Assembly (NCBI GenBank): GCA_009694305.1
Contig: SHVL01000014.1
Span: forward strand, 1-53,730
DNA: 53,730 nucleotides
DNA from: Thermoleophilia bacterium
GTDB lineage: Bacteria; Actinomycetota; Thermoleophilia; Gaiellales; Gaiellaceae
Direction of reading: 5' to 3'
Positions within the stretch are counted from its first letter, which is position 1, and every line of letters begins with the position of its first letter. The notes under the pieces were generated by a model. It ran no database searches. It was given only the letters and a program-made list of their open reading frames with translations, and had not been told where the DNA came from. Positions 38,632 to 47,573 of the stretch are shown piece after piece. A program made the translations under genes and the position numbers.

Positions 38632-39408
38632 ATGAAGGGACTTGTCTGTGCGGGGGGAGAGGCGACGCGGCTCGGTGAGCTGACGCGCGTCACCAACAAG
38701 CATCTGCTGCCGCTTGGTAGTTGGCCGATGGTCTACTACCCGCTGCAACTCCTTCAGCTCGCGGGTATCCGCGAGGTGCTTGTCGTGACGGGGAAGGCCC
38801 ACGCCGGGCAGATGATCGACCTTCTCGGTGACGGACACCTCACGGTCAGAGGTGGCGAGACACCGCTGCTCGAGCTCGATCTCACCTACAGGGTGCAGAC
38901 GCAACCGGGTGGGATCGCCGAGGTGGTGGGGATGGCCGAGGACTTCGCGGGCGGCGAGCCGCTCGTCGTCGTTCTCGGCGACAACATCTTCGAGTATTCC
39001 CATGCGGCGGAGATCGCCTCCTGGGGCGCGGGTGCCGGAGGTGCGCAGGTCTTCGTGAAGGACGTCCCTGACCCCGAGAACTTCGGCGTCGTCGTTTACG
39101 ACGGCGAGGGAAACGTGGTGGACCTTGCCGAGAAGGCCGGCATCGTCGATCTCCGGTATCCCTCACCACCGACAAACGACGCGGTGGTAGGCCTCTACTG
39201 CTATCCCCCGGATGTCTTCTCCGTCATCGCGGGCCTCGCTCGCTCGAGTCGGGGCGAGCTCGAGATCACGGATGTCAACCGTGCCTACGCCGAGCGTGGA
39301 GAGCTGTCCGTCGTTCCGGTGCGCGGCTGGTGGGAAGACGCGGGCAAGCACTGGCAGCATCTCGCCGAGATCGGGAGCATGATCGACGAGACGGGTGTCA
39401 ACAAGTGA
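38632..39408 (+). CDS. rmlA: glucose-1-phosphate thymidylyltransferase RmlA
   Basis: A 258-residue nucleotidyltransferase making dTDP-glucose, the first step to dTDP-L-rhamnose. The signature at the N-terminus is GGEATRLGELTRVTNKHLLP, with Glu where many enzymes have Gly or Ser. VLGDNIFEYS carries the metal-binding Asp, and EKAG plus ITDVNRAY are typical. It is about 30 residues shorter than E. coli RmlA, lacking the C-terminal tail, as in several actinobacterial relatives. It overlaps rmlC (GTGA). Confidence 0.9.
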   Translation: MKGLVCAGGEATRLGELTRVTNKHLLPLGSWPMVYYPLQLLQLAGIREVLVVTGKAHAGQMIDLLGDGHLTVRGGETPLLELDLTYRVQTQPGGIAEVVGMAEDFAGGEPLVVVLGDNIFEYSHAAEIASWGAGAGGAQVFVKDVPDPENFGVVVYDGEGNVVDLAEKAGIVDLRYPSPPTNDAVVGLYCYPPDVFSVIAGLARSSRGELEITDVNRAYAERGELSVVPVRGWWEDAGKHWQHLAEIGSMIDETGVNK

Positions 39409-39875
39409 GCGTCGAGGGGATCGTGCGGATCCCGTTGCGGCGATTCGCCGACGAGCGCGGCTGGTTCTGTGAGCTGCGGCGCGAGAGCCTCTTGCCGAAG
39501 CCCACGGTGCAGACCAACGTCTCGACGTCCCGCAAGGGCGTCATCCGCGGCCTCCACTTCCACGAGCGTGGTCAGGATGACCTCTTTACCTGTCTGCAGG
39601 GAACGGCGCGGGTCGTCGTGCTCGACCGGAACACGGGAGCCACCTACACGGAGGACATCGGGGACGAGAACCCCGTTGCCCTCTATATTCCCGGGCGGCA
39701 TGCGCACGGCTTCGAGGCGATCACCGACCTGTTGTTCGTCTATCACGTAACGGAGGAGTACGATCCTGCCGACCCCGATGAGCACGGGATCGCGTGGGAC
39801 GACCCTCGCGTGAAGGACCTGTGGAGCACCACGAACCCGATTCTCTCCGCGCGAGACACCGCCGCCGCGTTCTGA
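39405..39875 (+). CDS. rmlC: dTDP-4-dehydrorhamnose 3,5-epimerase RmlC
   Basis: A 156-residue cupin. RGLHFHERGQDD contains the catalytic His; GRHAHGFEAITD and YHVTEEYDPADPDEHGIAWDD are the family's closing blocks. The start is GTG at 39405 overlapping the rmlA stop; a longer frame upstream is shadow. The third step of dTDP-rhamnose synthesis. The end overlaps the rmlD reading frame. Confidence 0.92.
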   Translation: MSVEGIVRIPLRRFADERGWFCELRRESLLPKPTVQTNVSTSRKGVIRGLHFHERGQDDLFTCLQGTARVVVLDRNTGATYTEDIGDENPVALYIPGRHAHGFEAITDLLFVYHVTEEYDPADPDEHGIAWDDPRVKDLWSTTNPILSARDTAAAF

Positions 39876-40666
39876 TCACGGGAGCCGGCGGCCAACTCGG
39901 CGTCGCGCTTTCCGGGGTCTTCGCAGCGGATGCTGTCAGTGCGCTGACGCGGGCGGACTGGGACGTGCGGTTTCCAGCCCCTGCTGCCCTCGCGGTGCCG
40001 GACATCGTCCTGCATTGCGCTGCCTGGACGGATGTGGACGGGGCCGAGGACGATCCGCAGGGTGCCGCCGAGGCGAATGTGGGTGGCACGGCTCATGTGG
40101 CCGAGCTCGGAGCACCGGTCGTCGTGTACTCCTCCGACTACGTATTCGACGGCCGCAAGGGCCGGCCGTACGTCGAATCCGACAGTCCGAGCCCGGTGTC
40201 CGCATACGGCCGCTCGAAGGTCCACGGTGAGGCGGCAGCGGGCGGCCAGGCCTGGATCGTGCGCAGCTCGTGGCTCTTCGGCCCGTCCGGGCACAACTTC
40301 CTTCGCACCATGCTCCGTCTCGGGGCCGAACGGGACGAGGTTGCCGTCGTGGATGATCAGCGGGGCTGCCCGACCTACGTCGGACACCTGGCAGCTGCGA
40401 CGCGCGAGCTCGTGGACGCCGCCATGCCGTTCGGCGTCTGGCATCTCGCGGCGTCGGGAGACTGCACCTGGGCCGACCTGGCAGAGGCGATCTTCGAGGA
40501 GTCCGGTCTGCATTGCCGGGTCAGACGCATCTCGACCGCGGAGTACGGAGCGAGGGCTCGGCGCCCACCGGCGGCGATCCTGCGCAGCGACAGGGGTGCG
40601 CCCGACCTTCCTCACTGGCGCGAGGGCCTCGCAGAGTGTCTCGCCGAGCTCGGCAAGGCGGGCTAA
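39821..40666 (+). CDS. rmlD: dTDP-4-dehydrorhamnose reductase RmlD
   Basis: A 281-residue SDR-fold reductase giving dTDP-L-rhamnose. The NADPH motif TGAGGQLG is near residue 18, YVFDG and SSDYVFDGRKG follow, and the catalytic YxxxK is AYGRSK. The start is uncertain. The GTG at 39821 (AAGGA just upstream) keeps the whole first strand RRVLIT and overlaps rmlC by 55 bases. A CTG at 39872 in a CTGA overlap would delete half of that strand. GTG at 39794 is a third option. The gene ends the rmlA-rmlC-rmlD operon. Confidence 0.88.
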   Translation: MEHHEPDSLRARHRRRVLITGAGGQLGVALSGVFAADAVSALTRADWDVRFPAPAALAVPDIVLHCAAWTDVDGAEDDPQGAAEANVGGTAHVAELGAPVVVYSSDYVFDGRKGRPYVESDSPSPVSAYGRSKVHGEAAAGGQAWIVRSSWLFGPSGHNFLRTMLRLGAERDEVAVVDDQRGCPTYVGHLAAATRELVDAAMPFGVWHLAASGDCTWADLAEAIFEESGLHCRVRRISTAEYGARARRPPAAILRSDRGAPDLPHWREGLAECLAELGKAG

Positions 40667-40693
40667 TGCCCGGTCCGGGTTGTGCGGTGCCGC

Positions 40694-41797
40694 CTACCTG
40701 ACGAGCTCGAGCTCGGCACAGGCGGCGAGAAGGCGTCGAGTGTCATGGGTCGGCGCTTCGAAGCGCCGAGCAGGCGGGAGGGGACGGACGAGGCGTGTGA
40801 CGGCCTCAACGGTGGCAATCGGAATCTTCTCGAGCCTGATCTGGTTCGCGAACGAGATCACGGTGTCACCGGTGAAGAGGAACGCGCCGACGCCGGTTTC
40901 GCCGGCGAGGTCTCTGGCCCAGGCGACGCCGGTCGCACCGGAGGAGGAAAACGATCGGCACGTTGCCCCCGAGAGCGCTGCCCGGATCGTCTGCTGATCG
41001 AACCGTTCGCTCGAGAACGAGATCGTCTCGCGGCAGGAGCCGAGGTCCGAGGCCCGACCGCAACTTGTGTACGAGAGCACGGCCGTCTTGCCCGTCAGGC
41101 CGGCGCCCGTCAGTTGCCCGCCCTCGAACCAGCGGCCTACCCAGGCGAGTGGGAGCCCCGGCATCCGGTGGAGAGAGGCGAATCGTTCCGGAAGGGGGAT
41201 GAACGGATGTGCTCGGGTGACGCAGTTCGCGAGAGCCTCGACCCCGAGCGTGGGCGGCTCGAACGCGGCTGTACCACGGGTCGGCCGTAGCCGCAGGAGA
41301 GCCCGGCCGACCTGACCAGGTCGGCCGAGGACGGCGATTGCGAGGACACCGCTGTAGAGAACAGCCCCGCTTTGACCGACCACGACAGGAGCACTACGCA
41401 CCGTTGTCCGGACGCAGGACCCGTCGAGCAGCCGGGGGATATCGTCGAGGGAGAGCGCATATTTTCGGCGCCGCACCTGCATCCAGAGGGGATACCCGCA
41501 CCTCGTGCTCGTGAAGGGATCGAGCCTGTGGCCGAAGCGCTGACACGCTCCGTACCCGAGGTCGTCTACCCGGTCGCCGCTGGCTGTTTCGGCGTGGGTT
41601 ACCGGCAGGCCGTCGAACGTTCTGCCGAGCCACCACGCTTTCTCGGTCTGTTCGACCTGTGCCATCTGCTCCGAGAGAGAAGGAGCGAACACCTCCAGCT
41701 TGACCAGGGTGTAGGCGGTGGTTGCGACGAGCGCCAGGACGAGGACGGCGACCGCCGAGATAATCGTGCTTCGCCGGGGTGGGTGCGGTCGTCGCAT
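40694..41797 (-). CDS. hypothetical membrane-anchored extracytoplasmic protein
   Basis: A 367-residue protein not recognised. A basic N-terminus (RRPHPPRR) and one hydrophobic segment at about 12-35 predict a signal anchor; the rest should lie outside the membrane. About nine Cys residues in the outer part (for example GYGACQRFG, TRCGYP, GSCVRTT, TSCGRASDLGSC) suggest several disulfides. Two similar halves may exist, each with a Cys pair and an aromatic core, but this is tentative. It is inserted in reverse between rmlD and rmlB, converging with rmlD. Confidence 0.7.
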   Translation of the reverse strand: MRRPHPPRRSTIISAVAVLVLALVATTAYTLVKLEVFAPSLSEQMAQVEQTEKAWWLGRTFDGLPVTHAETASGDRVDDLGYGACQRFGHRLDPFTSTRCGYPLWMQVRRRKYALSLDDIPRLLDGSCVRTTVRSAPVVVGQSGAVLYSGVLAIAVLGRPGQVGRALLRLRPTRGTAAFEPPTLGVEALANCVTRAHPFIPLPERFASLHRMPGLPLAWVGRWFEGGQLTGAGLTGKTAVLSYTSCGRASDLGSCRETISFSSERFDQQTIRAALSGATCRSFSSSGATGVAWARDLAGETGVGAFLFTGDTVISFANQIRLEKIPIATVEAVTRLVRPLPPARRFEAPTHDTRRLLAACAELELVR

Positions 41798-41855
41798 CCG
41801 GTGATCGTGCCGGAAACCGCGTGGGCGCTGCCGACACTGTGGCTACCCTGTAGCG

Positions 41856-42845
41856 ATGCGCGTGCTCGTCACCGGTGGCGCCGGGTTCATCGGCTCCCAT
41901 TTCGTGCGGTTGCTCGCGGGTGGTGGCGCCAGCGTCGTTGTGCTCGACAAGCTCACCTACGCGGGGAATCTCGCAAATCTCGAGGGGATCGACCACGTGT
42001 TCGTCCACGGTGACATCGCCGACCCGGCAGCGGTCGCAACTGCGGCAGCGGGCTGCGACGCAATCGTGAACTTTGCGGCGGAGACGCACGTTGACCGCTC
42101 GATCCTCGGCCCGGCGGAGTTCGTGCACACCGACGTGCTCGGAACGATGTGCCTGCTCGAGGCCGCCCGCGAGAGCGGCGCCCGGTACGTCCAGGTGTCC
42201 ACCGACGAGGTCTACGGCGACCTCGAGGCGGGCGGGCGGGCACGCGAGGGAGATCCTCTGCGACCATCGAGCCCGTACAGCGCTGCAAAGGCCGGCGGCG
42301 ATCTGCAGGTGCTCGCCTACGTGCGCACCTACGGAGTGCGTGCCTCCATCACGCGTGGAGCAAATACGTACGGCCCCAATCAGTACCCCGAGAAGCTCGT
42401 GCCTCTCTTTGTCACGAATGCCTTCGAGGGCGAGCCGTTGCCGGTCTACGGGGACGGCAAGCAGGTGCGCGAATGGCTCCACGCCGAGGATCACTGTGCA
42501 GGTGTCGAACGCGTCCTCCACGAGGGCGCTCCCGGCGAGATCTACAACATCGGGGGTGAGGATCACGAGAACATCGAGGTCACGCGTCGGATCCTGGAAC
42601 TGACGGGAGCCGACCCGGCGCTTGTCCGTCACGTCGAGGATCGAGCCGGGCACGATCGCCGCTACGCTGTGGACGACTCGAAGCTCCGGGCGCTCGGATG
42701 GACTCCGGAGCACTCGTTCGGCGAAGGTGGTCTTTCCGCCACCGTCGAGTGGTATCACGAGAACCGCGCCTGGTGGGAGCCGATCAAATCGGGCGTGTAC
42801 CGTGCCTACTACGAAGAGCAATACGCAAACAGACTCAAGGCCTGA
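41856..42845 (+). CDS. rmlB: dTDP-glucose 4,6-dehydratase RmlB
   Basis: A 329-residue extended SDR. The NAD motif GGAGFIGSH is at the N-terminus, AETHVDRSI follows, and the catalytic STDEVYGD and PYSAAKAGGD (YxxxK) motifs are intact. ANTYGPNQYPEKLVPLF is diagnostic for RmlB. It completes the dTDP-rhamnose set but is separated from rmlACD by the reverse gene. The start ATG lies 58 bases from the divergent hypothetical gene, so it has its own promoter region. Confidence 0.94.
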   Translation: MRVLVTGGAGFIGSHFVRLLAGGGASVVVLDKLTYAGNLANLEGIDHVFVHGDIADPAAVATAAAGCDAIVNFAAETHVDRSILGPAEFVHTDVLGTMCLLEAARESGARYVQVSTDEVYGDLEAGGRAREGDPLRPSSPYSAAKAGGDLQVLAYVRTYGVRASITRGANTYGPNQYPEKLVPLFVTNAFEGEPLPVYGDGKQVREWLHAEDHCAGVERVLHEGAPGEIYNIGGEDHENIEVTRRILELTGADPALVRHVEDRAGHDRRYAVDDSKLRALGWTPEHSFGEGGLSATVEWYHENRAWWEPIKSGVYRAYYEEQYANRLKA

Positions 42846-42880
42846 GCCGTCTTACCGAGAATACCTCTCGTAGGCCTTTT

Positions 42881-44281
42881 ATGATGCGTCGCGTACTCGT
42901 TCCCTTTCTGTCACTCGCCCTTGCGGGGACTGCAGCCGCGGCTGCATCTACCCGGCCCTCGGAGCCGACTTTTGTCGCGTCTCTCGCCGCGTTGTCGTTA
43001 CCGGTCTACGTGCTCACGGGCGGCGGCTACGGGCACGGCGTCGGCCTCAACCAGTACGGAGCCTTCGGCCAGGCCAGTGCCGGCAGAGGCTATCGGGACA
43101 TCCTGGCGTTCTACTATCCGGGTACCGAGTTGTCGAAGGCCCCGACCGGGAAGGTCAGGGTTCTGATTGGTGACGGTCGCGTGGCGGTGAAGATCTCTTC
43201 GCCCGTGCCGTTCTCTGTCCGGGACGGCTCGGGTACGGTTGCGGAGATCGGCCCGGGAGAGATCGTCATCACGCCAGCCCTCCGGATCGTCGTCGAGGGA
43301 AAGCCGGTGCGACTTCCGGGGCCGCTCGCGTTTGTCGCCGGTAAAGGCGCTCCCCTCCGGATGGACGGCAAGGACTATCGCGGCGAGATCCGCCTCTCGG
43401 TTGTCGGCGCCAAGCTGCAGGCGATCAACGTCCTCGGTCTCGACGCGTACCTCGTCGGCGTCGTGCCCGGAGAGATGCCGAAGGAATGGCCTGCGGCTGC
43501 GCTGCAGGCGCAGGCCGTGGCCGCACGCTCCTATGCGCTTGCGAGCATCGTCAAGGACAGGCCCTTCGATCTCTACTCCGACACGCGCAGCCAGGTCTAC
43601 TACGGCGTCGCTGCAGAGTCGCCGTCCACGACGGCGGCCGTGAAGGCGACGAGGGGCGAGATCCTCAGCTACGGCGGCAAGGTGGCGACGGCGTTCTACT
43701 ATTCGTCTTCCGGAGGGCGTACGGCCTCGAGCAAGGACGTGTTCGGAGCCGTGTTGCCGTACCTGCAGGCTCGCGACGACCCGTGGGACACCCTGTCGCC
43801 CTATCATCGTTGGACGCCGCGCACCTTCACCCCGGTGACGTTGGGACAGGCCCTCCGGCTGTCGGGCCCGGTCGTGGATGTCCAGGTGGTACCTACCGAA
43901 TCTGGCCGGCCTGAGTCCGTTACGTTCGTCAAGAAGAGCGGCGCGCGCGTGCTGCTACGGGCCGCCGACGTGCGAGCCCGGCTCGTCCTCCGTTCGACGG
44001 CGTTCAGGATCGGCGTGCTCCGCATCGCCCGTCCCTCCGCGTCCGTCGCTCCGGGGACACCCGTCGTCATCTCCGGTATCGCCCGTGACGTGACCGCTCC
44101 CGTGCTCGAGAAGCTCGGCGTCAACGGCACCTGGCTCGCGTCCGTGAACCTGAAGCCTGAGCCCGGCGGCACGTTCTCCGCCACGGTGACGCCGAAGTTG
44201 ACGGCGACCTACCGACTCGTGGCCGAGGGCGTTGTCGGCCCGGCGCTCGCAGTCACGGTCACCGCCAAGGCCACGCAGTGA
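42881..44281 (+). CDS. SpoIID/LytB-domain secreted protein
   Basis: A 466-residue exported protein. A signal peptide spans about 1-23 (VPFLSLALAGTAAAAA). The SpoIID core includes GHGVGLNQYGAFGQA near 45-60 and GVVPGEMPKEWPAAALQAQAVAARSYAL near 205 (shown here by its key blocks PGEMP and QAVAARSYA), YYSSSGGRT, and a C-terminal Ig-like domain. SpoIID is a lytic transglycosylase in sporulation; non-spore-forming actinobacteria keep homologues for wall remodelling. ATG at 42881 or 42884 starts it. It overlaps the subtilisin-like gene by four bases. Confidence 0.87.
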   Translation: MMRRVLVPFLSLALAGTAAAAASTRPSEPTFVASLAALSLPVYVLTGGGYGHGVGLNQYGAFGQASAGRGYRDILAFYYPGTELSKAPTGKVRVLIGDGRVAVKISSPVPFSVRDGSGTVAEIGPGEIVITPALRIVVEGKPVRLPGPLAFVAGKGAPLRMDGKDYRGEIRLSVVGAKLQAINVLGLDAYLVGVVPGEMPKEWPAAALQAQAVAARSYALASIVKDRPFDLYSDTRSQVYYGVAAESPSTTAAVKATRGEILSYGGKVATAFYYSSSGGRTASSKDVFGAVLPYLQARDDPWDTLSPYHRWTPRTFTPVTLGQALRLSGPVVDVQVVPTESGRPESVTFVKKSGARVLLRAADVRARLVLRSTAFRIGVLRIARPSASVAPGTPVVISGIARDVTAPVLEKLGVNGTWLASVNLKPEPGGTFSATVTPKLTATYRLVAEGVVGPALAVTVTAKATQ

Positions 44282-45924
44282 GCGCGAGAGCAGCGGCTGC
44301 TGTCGCCATCGTGACGGCCGTTTTGACATGCGGCCTTGTCGGGGCACCTCGTGCAGCCGCTGCCCGCTTTGCCGTGGGAGTTGCTCCGCACGAGAGCAGC
44401 ATGGCGCTAGCGAAGCGCCTGTCGGCTCGCGGTGCAACCCGTATCGTCGATCTCCGGCCGATCCGCGCGTTGACCGTTTCGGCACCCGATGCCGACGCGC
44501 TTCGCGGCGTTCCCGGAGCGCTCTACGTGGAGCGGCTCCGTAGCCGCCGGCCGTCGTATGTTCCGAATGATCCCTTCTTCGCACGTCAGTGGTATGCGAC
44601 CCAGAACCGCGCATTCGACACCTGGCTCGAGCCACCACCTTTCGCTTCCGTGCGCGTCGCCGTGATCGACTCGGGCATAGACGGAAGCCACCCCGAGTTC
44701 CGGGGGCGGATTGCTGCCTCGAAGAGCTTCGTCGAGGGCCCTGCGACGGTCGATACCCAGGGCCACGGAACGTTCGTCGCCGGGCTTATCGCGGCCGGCA
44801 CGAATGACGGGCTCGGGATTGCGGGCCTCGCACCACCTGCGGAGCTTCTGATCGCGAAGGTCGTCGGGCCGCAGCGGTCGATTCCGGTCGAGGCCGAGGT
44901 GAAGGCGATTCGCTGGGCGGTAGCAAACGGAGCGCGCATCATCAACATGAGCCTCGGCGGCCCTCGCGACCCGCTCAAACCGAGCAGGGATACGTACTCG
45001 AAGCTCGAGGCAGATGCTGTCGCCTACGCGGTCTCGAAGGGCGTGCTCGTTGTCGCCGCGGTCGGCAACTCGGATCAGTCACCTGCTCAGCCGTGGCCGT
45101 ACGCGAGCTGGCCTGCCGCGCTGCCACACGTCGTGGGGGTCAGCGCCCTCGGTCGGTCGGGCGGCTCGCCGGGGTTCTCGAACCGTGACGCCCAGTTCAA
45201 CGACATTGCGGCCCCCGGTGAGGACCTGCTCTCGACGTTCCCCAGGCAGCTCACATCCGTGTTCCTCGACTGCGCCGAGCAGGGATACTCGAGCTGCGGC
45301 CCGCAGGAGTTTCGCGCAGCCGAGGGAACGAGCTTCGCTGCCCCACAGGTGACCGCTGCAGCGGCCGTGCTGCTCGCGACCTCACCCGGGTTGAAGCCCG
45401 ATCAGGTGACGGCACTCCTCGTTGGCAGTGCCGTCGATTCGACCCCTGCCAACGGCTGTAGTCTGTGCCACCCGGGGAGAGATCGGTACACGGGCTTCGG
45501 GCGCCTCGATCAGGCCGCCGCGCTCGGGCTTCTTGCCACGGGATTTCCACCGGCCGACAGATACGAGCCGAACGACGGTGGCGGCACGAGCGCCTACACG
45601 CTCTACGGGGGCCGCCGCCGGGTCGAAGCGACGCTCGACTACTGGAACGACCGGGATGACGTCTATCGCGTCTATCTCCGCGCCGGTGAACGCCTCGTGG
45701 TGACAGCAGATGCCGGAGCCTTCGTGCGTCCGGCACTCGTAGTGTGGCGCCCCGGGACGTTGACGGTAGACACGGGATCCCCGGCGGTGCGGCGTCTGGC
45801 TGTGCGCGGAGCCGGTATCGCGCTCGGGTATCGCGCCCGTACTTCTGGCTGGTACCTCCTTGATGTGCGTGCGACGAAATCCGTCTCGGGCCGGTATCGC
45901 CTCACCGTGTCCAGGGCGCCCTAG
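44278..45924 (+). CDS. secreted subtilisin-like serine protease (S8)
   Basis: A 548-residue exported peptidase. Signal peptide at about 1-28, propeptide-like region to about 95, and the S8 domain with Asp 131 (VIDSGID), His 163 (GHGTFVAG), oxyanion Asn 264 and Ser 352 (GTSFAAPQV). The C-terminal about 110 residues (YEPNDGGG, DDVYRVYLRAGERL) form a pre-peptidase C-terminal (PPC) domain that is usually removed on secretion. Cys pairs in the catalytic part (DCAEQGYSSCG, NGCSLCHPG) suggest disulfides. The GTG start overlaps SpoIID. Confidence 0.9.
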   Translation: MSARAAAAVAIVTAVLTCGLVGAPRAAAARFAVGVAPHESSMALAKRLSARGATRIVDLRPIRALTVSAPDADALRGVPGALYVERLRSRRPSYVPNDPFFARQWYATQNRAFDTWLEPPPFASVRVAVIDSGIDGSHPEFRGRIAASKSFVEGPATVDTQGHGTFVAGLIAAGTNDGLGIAGLAPPAELLIAKVVGPQRSIPVEAEVKAIRWAVANGARIINMSLGGPRDPLKPSRDTYSKLEADAVAYAVSKGVLVVAAVGNSDQSPAQPWPYASWPAALPHVVGVSALGRSGGSPGFSNRDAQFNDIAAPGEDLLSTFPRQLTSVFLDCAEQGYSSCGPQEFRAAEGTSFAAPQVTAAAAVLLATSPGLKPDQVTALLVGSAVDSTPANGCSLCHPGRDRYTGFGRLDQAAALGLLATGFPPADRYEPNDGGGTSAYTLYGGRRRVEATLDYWNDRDDVYRVYLRAGERLVVTADAGAFVRPALVVWRPGTLTVDTGSPAVRRLAVRGAGIALGYRARTSGWYLLDVRATKSVSGRYRLTVSRAP

Positions 45925-45954
45925 GGGCATCATCCCGGTCTGGAACCACGTCGC

Positions 45955-46602
45955 CTAGACGTTGAGCAACTCGTCCTCGGGGACGTCCCGGAGGATCCGG
46001 GCGGGGCAACCGACGACGACGACCCGTGGTGGGACATCCCTGGTGACGACCGCGCCCGCGCCGACGAAGGCGTCTTCCCCGATCTCGATCTGCGGGCAGA
46101 TGACGGCGCCACCACCGATTCGCGCACCCCGGCGAATCGTGGGCCCCTTGACGTTACCGAATCGTTTCTCGGTGCGGCCCATCCAGTTGTCGTTCGTGGT
46201 GACGACACGCGGCGCGATGAAGACGTGTTCCTCGATGGTCGAGTAGGCGGTGATATAGGCGTCCGCCTGGATCCTCGTCATCGCACCGATCGTCGTGTCG
46301 TTCTCGACGAGCGAGCCTCTGCCGACGACGACGTCGTCACCGATCGTGACGCGTTCGCGGACGCAGGACTGGTCGCCGAGAATCACGCGCTCGCCGACCC
46401 GCGTCCCCGCGAAGACGATCGCTCCGGTCGAGACGACCGTGCCGGCGCCGATCACGGTGGGCGGCAGCACTTCGCGCTTCGCCGTCGAGCGGGGCGAGAG
46501 CGTCGGCTCCTTGCCGACGACGGCGTTCTCGAGCACTTTGACTCCGGCTCCGAGAACGGTGCCGGGGTAGACGATCGCGCTCGGGTGGATCTCCGTGCTC
46601 AT
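45955..46602 (-). CDS. hexapeptide-repeat acyltransferase (WbpD/WlbB-like)
   Basis: A 215-residue left-handed beta-helix acyltransferase with many [LIV]GxxxxV hexapeptides. ITAYSTIEEHVFIAPRVVTTND and GARIGGGAVICPQIEIGEDAFVGAGAVV-type blocks (given here by family) match the sugar 3-N-acetyltransferase group. With the neighbouring oxidoreductase and UDP-HexNAc dehydrogenase it fits the step that acetylates UDP-GlcNAc(3NH2)A. It is last in the minus-strand operon, overlapping the oxidoreductase by four bases. Another sugar or amino-acid substrate is possible. Confidence 0.8.
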   Translation of the reverse strand: MSTEIHPSAIVYPGTVLGAGVKVLENAVVGKEPTLSPRSTAKREVLPPTVIGAGTVVSTGAIVFAGTRVGERVILGDQSCVRERVTIGDDVVVGRGSLVENDTTIGAMTRIQADAYITAYSTIEEHVFIAPRVVTTNDNWMGRTEKRFGNVKGPTIRRGARIGGGAVICPQIEIGEDAFVGAGAVVTRDVPPRVVVVGCPARILRDVPEDELLNV

Positions 46603-47573
46603 GCGGGCGTGCCGGTGCGGAGCGATGTCGTCAGCCGGTCGAGCGTGCGTACGACAGCAAGTCCGTCGGTCGCCTCACGATGGTCACCGGGCCCTTCGGC
46701 GACGAGCTTCAGGAAGTGTTGCAGCTCGAGCTTCAGGGGCTCGTCCCCTGCAATCTTCGGGCTGAAAATATCGCCCGTGCGGGTGCGCCACTCCCCGTGG
46801 GTCGGCTCCCAGGGGCCCTTCTCGTAGACCGTCACCTTGCGCTCGAGCTCCATGTCGTCGAAGACGACCATCTTCTCCCGCCCGACCACCGTCATCTTCC
46901 GCATCTTGTGTGGGTCGAGCCACGAGAGGTGCATATGCGCGACCTTCCCGGACGGAAAGCGGAGGAAGCAGAAGACGACGTCCTCGATGCCTGGCTGGAC
47001 GAAGTCCTGCCCGTATGCGACAACCTCAGAGGGCTCCTCTTCGAGCAGCCACAGGATCACGGAGAGGTCGTGGACACCGAGCGACCAGAGGGCATTCTCG
47101 TTCGAGCGGATCACGCCGAGGTTCTGCCGGTTGCCGTAGACACAGGCGACGTCGCCGAGCCCCCCGGAGTCAACGAGCTCTTTCACCTTGCGTAATCCCG
47201 GGTGGTAGAGGAGCAGGTGGCCCGGCATCAGGACGAGGCCGTTCGCGCGCGCAAGGCCGACGAGCTCCTCCATCTCCTCGCCGCGCATCGCCGGCGGCTT
47301 CTCGACGAAGACGTGCTTGCCCGCTTCGAGCGCCTGCTTTGCAAGGGCGTAGTGCGACGGCACGGGGGTCGCGATCGACACGGCCTCGACGGTGTCGTCG
47401 GCAAGCGCCCCGGTAAGGGAATCGCTGATCGTGGCCTGCGGGTAGCGGGTCGCGTACTCCGCCTGGCGGGCAGCATCCGTGTCGATGACCCAGGCGAGGT
47501 CCGACAGATCTCCTACGACCCGCGCGACGTTCTTACCCCAGTCACCGACGCCCGCGTGGGCGACGCGGATCAC
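46599..47573 (-). CDS. Gfo/Idh/MocA-family oxidoreductase (WbpB/WlbA-like)
   Basis: A 324-residue NAD-dependent oxidoreductase. HAGVGDWGKNVAR forms the Rossmann motif, VEKPPAM is the family's conserved Lys-Pro motif, and GHLLLYHPGLRKVKELV is typical of WbpB/WlbA. These enzymes oxidise the C3 hydroxyl of UDP-GlcNAcA to the ketone. GTG is the start, overlapping the dehydrogenase stop (GTGA). The partner aminotransferase (WbpE) is not in the window. Confidence 0.82.
   Translation of the reverse strand: MIRVAHAGVGDWGKNVARVVGDLSDLAWVIDTDAARQAEYATRYPQATISDSLTGALADDTVEAVSIATPVPSHYALAKQALEAGKHVFVEKPPAMRGEEMEELVGLARANGLVLMPGHLLLYHPGLRKVKELVDSGGLGDVACVYGNRQNLGVIRSNENALWSLGVHDLSVILWLLEEEPSEVVAYGQDFVQPGIEDVVFCFLRFPSGKVAHMHLSWLDPHKMRKMTVVGREKMVVFDDMELERKVTVYEKGPWEPTHGEWRTRTGDIFSPKIAGDEPLKLELQHFLKLVAEGPGDHREATDGLAVVRTLDRLTTSLRTGTPA

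Noticed and set aside
39868-39890. CTG start of rmlD in a CTGA overlap, as for recF
   Set aside because: Unlike recF, this start would remove the first residues of the conserved beta strand, and a GTG at 39821 with AAGGA upstream keeps it.
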